Below, one piece after another: positions 43,846 to 52,438 of a stretch of DNA of 64,000 nt. This DNA comes from Candidatus Neomicrothrix sp. UBA2517 (GTDB lineage Bacteria; Actinomycetota; Acidimicrobiia; Acidimicrobiales; UBA8592). Positions within the stretch are counted from its first letter, which is position 1, and each line of letters starts with the position of its first letter. The position numbers were made by a program, and so were the translations under genes. The stretch is from NCBI GenBank assembly GCA_002341185.1, contig DDNP01000003.1:1-64000 (forward strand). The letters are read 5' to 3'. The notes beneath the pieces are model-generated. The model ran no database searches. It had not been told where the DNA came from and was given only the letters and a program-made list of their open reading frames with translations.

Positions 43846-44391
43846 CTACAGAATAGGCTGAGAAAGGAGACGGGTCTTTTCGCCTCTGTGGTTGTGGCCT
43901 TTACCAGGTTTCTGTTCAAGGGGTTTATTTACCATTTGTTGAGCTCGTTCTTGAATGTTGTCAGCTTTCGCAAGAGCTTCATCAGCAGTGATTTTTCCTT
44001 CGGCAACTGCTTCATTTAATTTTTCTGTCATTATCGAAGTAATTGTTGAGATGAGGTCGTCAGAAGAAATGCCGTTGGATTCTGCGACTTCTGCGAGAGT
44101 TGCTCCGTTTTTAATTCCTGTTGCGATGTCAGCTTTTTCTATACCAAGATCTTCCATTGCAGCTCCAAGAAGATCACGTCCTCTTGCGTCCTTATGGCTA
44201 TCACCCTTCCGTAGTTCGCTGATTTCTGTCCTATCATTAAACCCCACTTCGTTTTCTTCAGAGATTATTCTCTTTTCTGAAGAGCTATTTTGGGCATTCG
44301 CTATAACTGGTATTGCGATTATTGCACCTGCGAATAGCGCAGCTGAAGTAATTGCTATCAGTAGATTTTTACCTATATTCATCTTGGTCAT
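43846..44391 (-). CDS. Small exported helical protein of unknown function
   Basis: 181 residues from ATG 44391, chosen because AAAGGA lies seven bases upstream; an in-frame TTG at 44430 is less likely. The N-terminus is a Sec signal peptide (MTKMNIGKNLLIAITSAALF, cleavage likely after VIANA). The mature part is charged. It has the motif GATLAEVAESNGISSDDLIS, then LNEAVAEGKITADEALAKAD, which is typical of a family of actinobacterial secreted proteins of unknown role. The C-terminus is His- and Lys-rich (KPGKGHNHRGEKTR). It stands alone between two terminating or divergent units. Confidence 0.75.
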   Translation of the reverse strand: MTKMNIGKNLLIAITSAALFAGAIIAIPVIANAQNSSSEKRIISEENEVGFNDRTEISELRKGDSHKDARGRDLLGAAMEDLGIEKADIATGIKNGATLAEVAESNGISSDDLISTITSIMTEKLNEAVAEGKITADEALAKADNIQERAQQMVNKPLEQKPGKGHNHRGEKTRLLSQPIL

Positions 44392-44485
44392 TCGACCGTC
44401 CTTTCTCTTGGATAGGACTTTATTATTCAATAGTTTAGTAAAGGAATCTTTAAAGTACGGTAAGAATTAGGTAAGAAAACTTTTC

Positions 44486-45376
44486 TTATTCCTTAGCTTC
44501 AGAACTGATTGATGTAAATCGGAAACTATCCATTACAAAAATAACTAAACCTAACCATATTATGGAATATCCAATCAACCGGTCACTATCAAACGTTTCG
44601 TTGTACACAAAAACACCTAATATGAACTGAAGTGTAGGGGTAACGTACTGAAGTAGACCGAGGATACTAAGTGGAATGCGTTTCGCAGAGGAAGCAAAGA
44701 GCAGAAGCGGAATGCCGGTCACTGCCCCAGACAACAGAATAAGGATCAAAGTAGTGGAATCACTGGTCAGATTCTCCTCGGCATTCCCCCGGAGAAGGAC
44801 AAAAATAACTGCAGGAATCAAAAGAGTGGAAGTCTCAACAGTTAAGCCTTGAAGTGGGCTAGCTGGAGCTACTTTTCTTATTAGCCCATATAGCGCAAAT
44901 GATATAGCTAATGTCAAAGACACCCAGGGGAAAGCGCTAAGTGAAATGGTAAGCCATAACACACCCATTGCTGCAAAAACTACTGCCATCCACTGCGCTT
45001 TTCTTAGTGTTTCCCCAAGAAAGACAACGCCGAGGAATACATTCATAAGAGGATTCATGAAGTAGCCTAACGAAGCTTCAACTACACGCTCTGATTCGAC
45101 TGCCCAGACGAACATGCCCCAGTTGAATCCTATTAGAATGCCCCCAAGCATTGATAGCCAGTTGTTGCTCAAGGGCAGAAGAATGGTCTTCCCTCTCTTT
45201 AGGGATCTCAACACTGCATTGCATGCGTAAACAAATACGAAAGTACAAATCACCCGCCAAGAAACTATATCCATAGCCTCAACTCGGTTAAGGGCTTTCC
45301 AAAAGATTGGAGACAATCCCCAAAGGACATAACCACTCAGTCCTATCCAGACCCCTCGAGTTTGTTGGTCTGTCAT
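44486..45376 (-). CDS. rarD: EamA family transporter, RarD type
   Basis: Ten-helix drug/metabolite transporter, 296 residues, inner membrane. The N-terminus GVWIGLSGYVLWGLSPIFWKAL is the RarD signature. IGFNWGMFVWAVESERVVEASLGYFMNPL is diagnostic in spirit for the family. AGGAG lies just before ATG 45376. RarD substrates are unknown. It is divergent from the trypsin-like gene. Confidence 0.9.
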   Translation of the reverse strand: MTDQQTRGVWIGLSGYVLWGLSPIFWKALNRVEAMDIVSWRVICTFVFVYACNAVLRSLKRGKTILLPLSNNWLSMLGGILIGFNWGMFVWAVESERVVEASLGYFMNPLMNVFLGVVFLGETLRKAQWMAVVFAAMGVLWLTISLSAFPWVSLTLAISFALYGLIRKVAPASPLQGLTVETSTLLIPAVIFVLLRGNAEENLTSDSTTLILILLSGAVTGIPLLLFASSAKRIPLSILGLLQYVTPTLQFILGVFVYNETFDSDRLIGYSIIWLGLVIFVMDSFRFTSISSEAKE

Positions 45377-45460
45377 TTTCTCCTAACTCGTTTCCTGCTA
45401 CCTGATCTTGCAAACCTCAATCAAGACTTCATCCTAAGCGCTTCACAAGCTAAGTGACGG

Positions 45461-45466
45461 TACTGT
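45461..45466 (+). promoter_or_regulatory. -10 box directly before the trypsin-like gene
   Basis: TACTGT ends six bases before ATG 45473, and no Shine-Dalgarno lies between. Leaderless-type signal. Confidence 0.45.
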
Positions 45467-45472
45467 TTAGAT

Positions 45473-46153
45473 ATGTTTACCCAGTTAAAGTCAAAGGGAA
45501 TAGCAACATTCCTGATACTCATCTCATTAAGTTGTGGTCAGCAAGGAAAGGAAGTGTCTGATCAAGTAATACACGAAGCCAAACAATCTGTCTTCTCAGT
45601 TGAAGGTATCGCATGTGGCAAAAGCTCTATCGGGACCGGAGTTCTCATTGATGAAGGAGTTTTAACGAACGCACATATTATCGCTGGAAGCGAAAAATTG
45701 GAGCTAATAGATTCCGACGGAAATAGAAATGAGACGTACCCGATTATGATCGATTTCAAAACAGACTTAGCACTCCTCAACAATCCCGAACTCCCACAGC
45801 TCCCACTAGAAATATCAGAACCGCAAGAGAACCAAATGGTTTCGGTCCTATTGTGGGGACAAAGAACCGTGAAAGATATTCCCGTTAAGCTTTCACGGCT
45901 TGTTAACATCGTAATCCCAGATATCTATGGAGAGGGTAAACATACCCGATCAGGCATGGAGCTATCTATAGAAGTGGAACCAGGTGACTCTGGAGGGCCA
46001 ATAATCGATGCCAAGGGGCAAGTAATAGGTTTGATCTTTTCAAGATCTACCAAACAAGACGAAACTTCGTACGGTATTTCTAGTTCGGAATTTATTAAAG
46101 TTACCCAAAACTATGATTCGTCGGCAGTTTCAAGTGGTAATTGCAGAGATTAA
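45473..46153 (+). CDS. Trypsin-like serine protease, predicted lipoprotein
   Basis: 226 residues. The N-terminus has a hydrophobic stretch ending LISLSCGQQG, a lipobox, so the protein is probably anchored outside the membrane. The catalytic triad is visible: His in LTNAHIIAG, Asp in DFKTDLALLN, and Ser in VEPGDSGGPIID. There is no PDZ domain, unlike HtrA/DegP. It may be a small quality-control protease or a colicin-V-processing-like protease lacking the membrane domain. Confidence 0.88.
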   Translation: MFTQLKSKGIATFLILISLSCGQQGKEVSDQVIHEAKQSVFSVEGIACGKSSIGTGVLIDEGVLTNAHIIAGSEKLELIDSDGNRNETYPIMIDFKTDLALLNNPELPQLPLEISEPQENQMVSVLLWGQRTVKDIPVKLSRLVNIVIPDIYGEGKHTRSGMELSIEVEPGDSGGPIIDAKGQVIGLIFSRSTKQDETSYGISSSEFIKVTQNYDSSAVSSGNCRD

Positions 46154-46220
46154 AGTAATATTTGTTAGAAATGTCGCAAATTCCTAATTCATGCAAAACT
46201 AGTATCAGACCGGAGGGGAA

Positions 46221-47408
46221 ATGTCGCGAGAGAAGTTAATTGAATTAGCACGAACCCATTTACACCATGCTGTCAATGGGACTGTACCGCTAGCCGAAAC
46301 AGTAGCAGAAATTCCTGTACAGAATTATTTCAATGAGGATCGTTGGAAATCTGAAATGGAATTAATATTTGGGCGAGTTCCCCTTGTCTTAGGTTTCTCA
46401 ACAGAACTCCAGAAGCCCGGGGACTACAAAGCAATGGAAGTTTGTGGGGTACCGCTAATTCTTGTCCGAAATAGAGAAGGTGGTGTAGGTGGATTTGTCA
46501 ATATGTGCAGTCACCGAGGAGCACAAATACTAGATGAAGGGAAGGGTCAAGCAAGAAGCTTTTCATGCCCGTACCATGCATGGACATACAATCTAACAGG
46601 AGATCTAGTTGCAATACTTGACGAGCAGGACTTCGGGGAAGTCGATACTTCCTGTCTAGGCTTAACGCCACTAAATGTAGAGGAGAGAATAGGGATTATC
46701 TGGGGCTCTATTACCCCAAATACTGAATTGTATCTAGACGAATTTCTAGCTGGATACGATGAATACTTAGAAAATCACGATTTTGAGAATTGTTATTTAG
46801 TCGGTCAACAAACGATTGAAGGGCCAAATTGGAAAGTTGCATACGACGGCTATTTAGATTTCTACCATTTGCCAATACTTCACAAAGATACCTTCGGTCC
46901 GGAATACAACAATAAATCAATTTTTAATAATTGGGGACCTCACCAACGAGTACAAGCTCCCGATCATAGGCTATTAGACCTGGCAGAAATTCCTGAAGAA
47001 GAATGGCCTCATTCAAAATTAGTAAGCGGAGTATGGACGATCTTCCCTCATATTTCAATCGCCTCTTTTGAAGCCGGTGGGCATATTTATATGGTGTCAC
47101 AACTATTTCCGGGATCTGATCCAGACACATCGGTGACCCATCAGAATTTCCTCGCCACATTTGAGCCTAATTCTGACCAAAAGGAAGAAATAGCTAGAAC
47201 TATGGAGTTCCTTCGTTACGTGGTAGCTGAAGAAGATTACTTTACAGGAAATAGGATCCAAAAGACTGTTAAGACTGGAGCGAAATCTCACTTTTATTTC
47301 GGGCGAAATGAAGAGGGAGGTCAACGATTTCACCGATGGACTGATGCTCTTCTGGACGCTCAAAGTGATGAGGACCTACTTCTTCTCTATAAAAAAGGCG
47401 TTGGCTAA
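46221..47408 (+). CDS. Rieske-type ring-hydroxylating oxygenase, alpha subunit
   Basis: Non-haem iron oxygenase, 395 residues. The Rieske [2Fe-2S] ligands are CSHRGAQIL and CPYHAWTYN (about residues 95-120). The mononuclear iron site has DGYLDFYHLPILHKDTFG, with the two histidines, as in aromatic dioxygenase alpha subunits. GGAGGGG precedes ATG 46221. No beta subunit, ferredoxin or reductase is adjacent, so electron donors must be elsewhere. Substrate unknown; it could be aromatic, steroid or quaternary-ammonium. Confidence 0.92.
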   Translation: MSREKLIELARTHLHHAVNGTVPLAETVAEIPVQNYFNEDRWKSEMELIFGRVPLVLGFSTELQKPGDYKAMEVCGVPLILVRNREGGVGGFVNMCSHRGAQILDEGKGQARSFSCPYHAWTYNLTGDLVAILDEQDFGEVDTSCLGLTPLNVEERIGIIWGSITPNTELYLDEFLAGYDEYLENHDFENCYLVGQQTIEGPNWKVAYDGYLDFYHLPILHKDTFGPEYNNKSIFNNWGPHQRVQAPDHRLLDLAEIPEEEWPHSKLVSGVWTIFPHISIASFEAGGHIYMVSQLFPGSDPDTSVTHQNFLATFEPNSDQKEEIARTMEFLRYVVAEEDYFTGNRIQKTVKTGAKSHFYFGRNEEGGQRFHRWTDALLDAQSDEDLLLLYKKGVG

Positions 47409-47452
47409 CATTTTGAACAACACGTTTATCACTAACGTCGAACAAAGTTCAC

Positions 47453-47458
47453 TACAAT
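47453..47458 (+). promoter_or_regulatory. -10 box directly before the HMG-CoA-synthase-like gene
   Basis: TACAAT ends six bases before GTG 47465, with no Shine-Dalgarno between. One of the clearest leaderless-type boxes in the window. Confidence 0.5.
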
Positions 47459-47464
47459 AAGACC

Positions 47465-48868
47465 GTGAGAGGAATTATTAAAAGCTCGGCGTACTTACCG
47501 TACTACCGGTTAAACCGGACGGAGATAACCGAGTTTTTTGGGAACGGTCGTGCTAGTGGGGCACGCTCAGTAGCTGCTCACGATGAAGACACTGTCACAA
47601 TGGGGTTTGAAGCAGCTCGAGTGATTGTTTCCAGCGATTCTAAGATGGAACCAGAGGCCCTATGGTTTACGACCTCTGAACCACCCTATTTAGAGAAAAC
47701 AAATGCGAACGTTATTCATTCCGCACTCCAATTGTCAAACACAACATCGGCGTATGACTTTAATGGGGCTTTGAAATCTGGTGTGGGTGCTCTTAAAACA
47801 GCTCTTAATTCAAACCAAACTGTCTTGCTAGTTCAAGCTGATATTCGTGGAGGTTTGCCTTCAAGCGCTGATGAGAGTCAAGGTGGAGATGCCGCAGTTG
47901 CATTTTTGATAGGTGATGGAAATGATGAGCAGCTAATAGCCACGTACCTTGGAGGGTCATCCGTTACGTTAGAATTTATTGACAGATGGCGAAACCCCGC
48001 TGAAAAAGTTGTTAAGCAATGGGAGAGTCGCTTTGTTGAAGATACTTATTCCTCTTTGATAAAAGAAGCTTGGAATGAAGCTTTGAATAATGCCAGTCTC
48101 AACGAAAGCGACTTGAACGTAATAATATACGCAGGCCAAAATGAAAGAGTCAAACGTCAAGCCCCCAAGGTAATATCGGTTGAGCAATATCACGATACGG
48201 TTCCTATGGATGTCGGGAATCCAGGTGCAGCAGAAGCTGGTTTGCTTCTCATTTCTGCTATAGAAAATGCCAACGTAGGAGAAAAGATAGCGTTGTGCTC
48301 TTTCAATGACGGTATTGAGTTATTAATTTTTGAAGTTACAGGACACCAGAAAGCCTTGAATTCGATAAAGGATCAAATTGAAAACCGATCTGAAGTCTCT
48401 TACAGTAAATTTCTTCAGTGGCGAGAAATGCTGACTGTTCAGCCGCCTAATCGCCCTTCGCCCTCTCGCATCTCTGCCTCGGCTTCGAAAAGAGAATCAG
48501 ATTGGAAACATGGTTTCGTTGCATCGCGCGGAGACCAGTCAGGTCTCATTCATATGCCTCCATCTCGTCTATCCATCAAAGAAGAAGATACTAGCGACGG
48601 CATGGTTACGGAGTCTATGGCATCTTCAATTGGAACAGTTGCCACATTTACTGTTGACCATCTAGTTTATTCAAAGAACCCTCCTGTAGTTTTCGCTGTA
48701 GTTGACTTTGATGGTGGCGGGAGAATACCAATCGAAATAACTGATGTTGCTAAAAATGAAGTGAAAATAGGAATGAGGGTAGAACCCACATTTCGGAAAC
48801 TATTTACGGCAGACGGGATCCATAATTATTTTTGGAAAGTTCGTCCATTACGATCAGTAGGGGTGTAG
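47465..48868 (+). CDS. HMG-CoA synthase-like/OB-fold (DUF35) fusion protein
   Basis: 467 residues, start GTG 47465. The N-terminal 330 or so residues are a thiolase-fold protein like archaeal HMG-CoA synthase (GIIKSSAYLPYYRLNRTEI, AAHDEDTVTMGFEAAR). The catalytic cysteine of the family is replaced by Leu (DFNGALKSGVGAL), and the His region reads YAGQNERVK without His. The C-terminal 130 or so residues are a DUF35 OB-fold (GTVATFTVDHLVYSK, VVDFDGGGRIPIEI) without the zinc cysteines. The thiolase gene follows after two bases. I infer a scaffold or partner subunit for that thiolase rather than an enzyme. Confidence 0.8.
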   Translation: MRGIIKSSAYLPYYRLNRTEITEFFGNGRASGARSVAAHDEDTVTMGFEAARVIVSSDSKMEPEALWFTTSEPPYLEKTNANVIHSALQLSNTTSAYDFNGALKSGVGALKTALNSNQTVLLVQADIRGGLPSSADESQGGDAAVAFLIGDGNDEQLIATYLGGSSVTLEFIDRWRNPAEKVVKQWESRFVEDTYSSLIKEAWNEALNNASLNESDLNVIIYAGQNERVKRQAPKVISVEQYHDTVPMDVGNPGAAEAGLLLISAIENANVGEKIALCSFNDGIELLIFEVTGHQKALNSIKDQIENRSEVSYSKFLQWREMLTVQPPNRPSPSRISASASKRESDWKHGFVASRGDQSGLIHMPPSRLSIKEEDTSDGMVTESMASSIGTVATFTVDHLVYSKNPPVVFAVVDFDGGGRIPIEITDVAKNEVKIGMRVEPTFRKLFTADGIHNYFWKVRPLRSVGV

Positions 48869-48870
48869 CG

Positions 48871-50064
48871 ATGGCATCAAATGGGATCAAAGATAAGGTT
48901 GCAATAATTTCAATAGGTTGTACCCCTTTTAAGGAACATTGGGATAAAAGTGCTGATGACTTGCTCATAGATGCCACCACTCAAACTTTGGAATCAGTTG
49001 AGCTTACTTCTGATGATATTGACGCTTACTGGGTAGGAACGGCTCAGAGTGGTATGAGTGGATTAACGCTATCTGTGCCAATGAAACTTCAGGGAAAACC
49101 AGTTACTAGAGTTGAAAATTATTGTGCAACAGGTTCAGAAGCTCTCCGACAAGCATGCTATGCAGTAGCCAGTGGAGCGTATGATACAGCAATGGCTGTT
49201 GGCGTGGAAAAAGTCAAAGACAGTGGTTACCAAGGCCTAAATGCATTTCCTATTCCGACTGCAGGAACAAATAGGACCCTAACAGCGGCGGCTATGTACA
49301 GCCTTGTCCTTCCTGCTTATGCGAAGAAGTATGGAATAGACGAAGATGAGTTGCGTATGGTTGTTGCGAAAATTGCTGAAAAGAATCACTACAATGGCGC
49401 CCGTAATGAGCTAGCTCAATTCCGACGTGAAATATCAGCAGAAGAAATATGTAATATGGCAGCCATCGCTGGGAGATTAAGTGTGTTTGACTGTGCTGGT
49501 GTAGCTGATGGGGCGGCTGCCGTAATCGTTGTTCCCGCAGAAAAGGCTTATGACTATACCGACAAACCTCTATTTGTGAAAGCTTTGTCATTTGTTGCAG
49601 GAAATGGATCGGGATTAATTGATCCTGACTATGATTATACCACTTTCCCTGAGTGTGAAGCTGCTGCTGTAGATGCATATCAGCAGGCAGGAATTGACAA
49701 CCCTCAGGATTGCATCGCAATGGCCGAAGTACATGATTGCTTCACGCCAACGGAGCTCATTTTAATGGAAGACCTTGGCTTCTCTAGGCGTGGGGAAGGC
49801 TGGGAAGATGTGCTATCCGGGAAGTTTTCGTTAACAGGAGATCTTCCTGTAAATACTGATGGTGGTTTAAAGAGTTTCGGTCACCCTGTTGGAGCGTCCG
49901 GTATACGGATGCACTATGAGTGTTGGCTACAGTTACGTGGAGAAGCACCCGAAAACCGGAAGATACCTGACACCGATAAAAATCTTGGCCTAGTTCATAA
50001 CCTTGGCGGGTATCCGGGCGAGATGGTTAGTTTTGTTTCGATACTCGGTACTGAGGTCGGTTAA
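48871..50064 (+). CDS. Thiolase family (SCP-x type) acetyl-CoA C-acyltransferase
   Basis: 397 residues. I chose ATG 48871 (MASNGIKDKVAIISIG); the frame is open into the previous gene. The nucleophile lies in VENYCATGSEALRQA (about residue 87). AEVHDCFTPTEL and SFGHPVGASGIRMHYE give the catalytic histidines. The last block, HNLGGYPGEMV, lacks the second cysteine, as in SCP-2-type thiolases. It forms a two-gene unit with the HMG-CoA-synthase-like/OB-fold protein. This recalls the archaeal thiolase-HMGCS complex bridged by DUF35. Confidence 0.9.
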   Translation: MASNGIKDKVAIISIGCTPFKEHWDKSADDLLIDATTQTLESVELTSDDIDAYWVGTAQSGMSGLTLSVPMKLQGKPVTRVENYCATGSEALRQACYAVASGAYDTAMAVGVEKVKDSGYQGLNAFPIPTAGTNRTLTAAAMYSLVLPAYAKKYGIDEDELRMVVAKIAEKNHYNGARNELAQFRREISAEEICNMAAIAGRLSVFDCAGVADGAAAVIVVPAEKAYDYTDKPLFVKALSFVAGNGSGLIDPDYDYTTFPECEAAAVDAYQQAGIDNPQDCIAMAEVHDCFTPTELILMEDLGFSRRGEGWEDVLSGKFSLTGDLPVNTDGGLKSFGHPVGASGIRMHYECWLQLRGEAPENRKIPDTDKNLGLVHNLGGYPGEMVSFVSILGTEVG

Positions 50065-50070
50065 CTCGCA

Positions 50071-50970
50071 TTATAGGGATTCTGTAGTCTTATCTTGACC
50101 GAGCAGTATTGCTCCCAAAGCTATGATCACGACAAATGTTGAGAAGATCTGAAGGGTATTTAAAGACTCTTCTAGAAAAATCCACGCTAAGAGTGATGAT
50201 ACAACTGGAACGAATAATGTAAGCATTGATCCGATCCACAATGGGATTCGCACAAGGGACCAGTTCATTAATGAGTGTCCAATTAAGCCGGCAACGGTTG
50301 CTAAAATGAATAGCCAGAGAATATCTCGACCGGAAGGTACGGTAAGTGCAACGGAAAAAACTAGAGCTATAAGGAAATTGAGAATTCCAGTTATTACACC
50401 TGTTGCTGCTGTGAATTCAAGTGGTGAAACACGGTCCTGAGTCTGTTTTGAAATAATGAAATACGCAGTCCAAGTAAATAATGCTGCACATGCTAACAAA
50501 TCACCTGTAACGTCCCATTCGGTGGTTCCAGATGAACCAGCGATGACTCCAAAGGTCGCTACAAGAGCAATTATCCCGATAAAGATATCTCGGCGCGATA
50601 TTTTCTCTTTAAAAACTTTATAGCTATAGAAAGATATCAACACAGGTTGTAACGAGCCGATAATAGTTGCGTTTACAACTGTTGTTCTTTTGAGTGACTC
50701 GAAGAAGAACGCGACATTGAGTCCTAAAGCGATTCCACCCCAAAATGAAATCTTTAAAGACTGAAACGTAAGGGGAGTTCCTTTTGCTTTCAGGAAAGCA
50801 ATCATGACTATTGAGTAGAAAGTGAATCTGTAGACCGCTATTTCTGTTGAAGACACAGAGATGTATTTAACAATTACTCCGGATGATCCCCAGGCAGTTA
50901 CTGCGAAGGCGGCGCCAACTAGTGCAAGTCGTGAATAGTTTCTCATCTCTTGGGAGGTTTTCTCAGTCAT
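50071..50970 (-). CDS. EamA family DMT transporter
   Basis: Two EamA repeats of five helices each, 299 residues. VGAAFAVTAWGSSGVIVKYIS starts the first repeat; DLLACAALFTWTAYFIISKQT the second. Probably an exporter of small metabolites. It ends six bases from the convergent thiolase stop and is divergent from the carotenoid oxygenase gene. Confidence 0.9.
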   Translation of the reverse strand: MTEKTSQEMRNYSRLALVGAAFAVTAWGSSGVIVKYISVSSTEIAVYRFTFYSIVMIAFLKAKGTPLTFQSLKISFWGGIALGLNVAFFFESLKRTTVVNATIIGSLQPVLISFYSYKVFKEKISRRDIFIGIIALVATFGVIAGSSGTTEWDVTGDLLACAALFTWTAYFIISKQTQDRVSPLEFTAATGVITGILNFLIALVFSVALTVPSGRDILWLFILATVAGLIGHSLMNWSLVRIPLWIGSMLTLFVPVVSSLLAWIFLEESLNTLQIFSTFVVIIALGAILLGQDKTTESL

Positions 50971-50978
50971 GGGGGTTG

Positions 50979-50993
50979 TTAATGTTTAACACA
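50979..50993. promoter_or_regulatory. Palindrome in the EamA/carotenoid oxygenase divergent region
   Basis: TGTTAA-TGT-TTAACA is a perfect 6-3-6 inverted repeat eight bases before the EamA start. It overlaps where that gene's promoter should lie and could be an operator. Confidence 0.35.
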
Positions 50994-51088
50994 AAATTCC
51001 ACACTAACAATCACTTAACCATGCTAAAAGTCTTAGACTTAGTCATAGGGGATATCACAGAGTAATCACTTAGAAAGTTCAGAGGATC

Positions 51089-52438
51089 ATGGCAACTATC
51101 GAATCAGAAATTCCATGGCATTTGCGAGGTAACTGGGCGCCAATCCAAACTGAATTAACTGCTGAAAATCTAACTGTTGAAGGTTTAATCCCTCCTCAAT
51201 TAGAAGGTGTTTATATCCGTACTGGACCTAACCCAAAATCGGGTTTTTCGCCACATTGGTTCATGGGGGATGGGATGGTTCATGGAGTCCGACTTTCTCG
51301 GGGGAAAGCGGAATGGTACCGAAATAGGTTTGTGCAGACCCCCAACATTACAAAAACTGGTAGCGGTTCCACTCCCGATTTAGGGGATCTATCAAATGGT
51401 AGCGGTAACACCCATGTGGTCACTCATGCTGGCACGATACTATGCCTTGAGGAAGGTCACTGGCCTTGGAAGATAGACGGGGAATTAAACACAGTCGGGT
51501 GCGAGAATTATGGTGGTTCTTTAACAACTTCGATGACTGCACATCCGAAGATATGTCCCGCAACAGGAGAATTACTTGCCTTTAGCTACTTTTCCTTTGA
51601 GCCTCCTTATTTGACTTACCTGAGAATCAGTCCTGACGGTCAGTTATTGCAATCAGAGGGAATTAATATTCCTAATATGGTCATGATGCATGATTTTAAT
51701 GTGACAAGAAATCATGTCATATTTATGGACCTTCCACTCGTTCTAGACTTGTCGCTTTTAGATACGGGAGTCCCCTTTGGCTTTAATCCGTCAGCAGGGG
51801 CGCGTCTTGGAGTCATGCCAAGGGAAGGTAGCAATGCAGATATACGATGGTTTGAGATTGACCCTTGCTATGTATTCCACCCGGTAAATGCGTATGAGCA
51901 TGGTGAAAAAATTATTTTGCACGTTTCCCGTCAACCTGAGGCTTTTGGCTCTAGCTCTGATGATTATGCTGAAGTTGGAAGACTGTGGCGTTGGACAATT
52001 GATCTAGTGTCAGGAACGGTGACGGAGGAACAAGTTGATGATCGACCTGGTGATTTCGGTAGGGTAGCAGATTCGGTTGTTGGACTTGATGCTAACTATG
52101 GGTATCTCATGGCAATGGCTGGCGAAGGAAATAGTGAAGAGCCCGTTTACGGTTCAGCGTTATGGAAATATGATCTACAAACAGGTAAGTGTTGGGAGCA
52201 TCACCTTGGAGAGGGTGTTAGAGGTGGGGAACCTGTCTTTGCTGCAGACCCTGAATCCGATGGTGAGGATGAGGGCTGGATAATCACAATCGTTCATAGC
52301 GAGACAACAGGGTCATCAAAAATGATCATTGTTGATGCTCAAGACTTTGAAACAGAACCTATAGCTACCATTCATTTACCGCAGCGTGTTCCGTATGGTG
52401 CACATGGCAGTTGGGTTCCTGATACGAGTTTGTTGTAA
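51089..52438 (+). CDS. Carotenoid cleavage oxygenase family protein
   Basis: RPE65/CCO-family non-haem iron dioxygenase, 449 residues. YIRTGPNPKSGF and WFMGDGMVHGVRL are the N-terminal signature. The four iron-binding histidines are visible in MTAHPKIC, MMHDFNVT, YEHGEKI or nearby HPV, and PYGAHGSWVP. Cleaves a carotenoid, apocarotenoid or stilbene double bond by homology. AGAGGA precedes ATG 51089. The stop codon abuts that of the convergent enoyl-CoA hydratase (TAATTA). Confidence 0.92.
   Translation: MATIESEIPWHLRGNWAPIQTELTAENLTVEGLIPPQLEGVYIRTGPNPKSGFSPHWFMGDGMVHGVRLSRGKAEWYRNRFVQTPNITKTGSGSTPDLGDLSNGSGNTHVVTHAGTILCLEEGHWPWKIDGELNTVGCENYGGSLTTSMTAHPKICPATGELLAFSYFSFEPPYLTYLRISPDGQLLQSEGINIPNMVMMHDFNVTRNHVIFMDLPLVLDLSLLDTGVPFGFNPSAGARLGVMPREGSNADIRWFEIDPCYVFHPVNAYEHGEKIILHVSRQPEAFGSSSDDYAEVGRLWRWTIDLVSGTVTEEQVDDRPGDFGRVADSVVGLDANYGYLMAMAGEGNSEEPVYGSALWKYDLQTGKCWEHHLGEGVRGGEPVFAADPESDGEDEGWIITIVHSETTGSSKMIIVDAQDFETEPIATIHLPQRVPYGAHGSWVPDTSLL

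Noticed and set aside
43955..44470. 171-codon plus-strand frame opposite the exported-protein gene
   Set aside because: The minus-strand frame has a signal peptide, ribosome binding site and terminator; the plus frame is a low-complexity Ser/Ala-rich mirror.
49292..49720. 142-codon minus-strand frame inside the thiolase gene
   Set aside because: Gln/His-rich translation, typical of an antisense shadow of a conserved gene.
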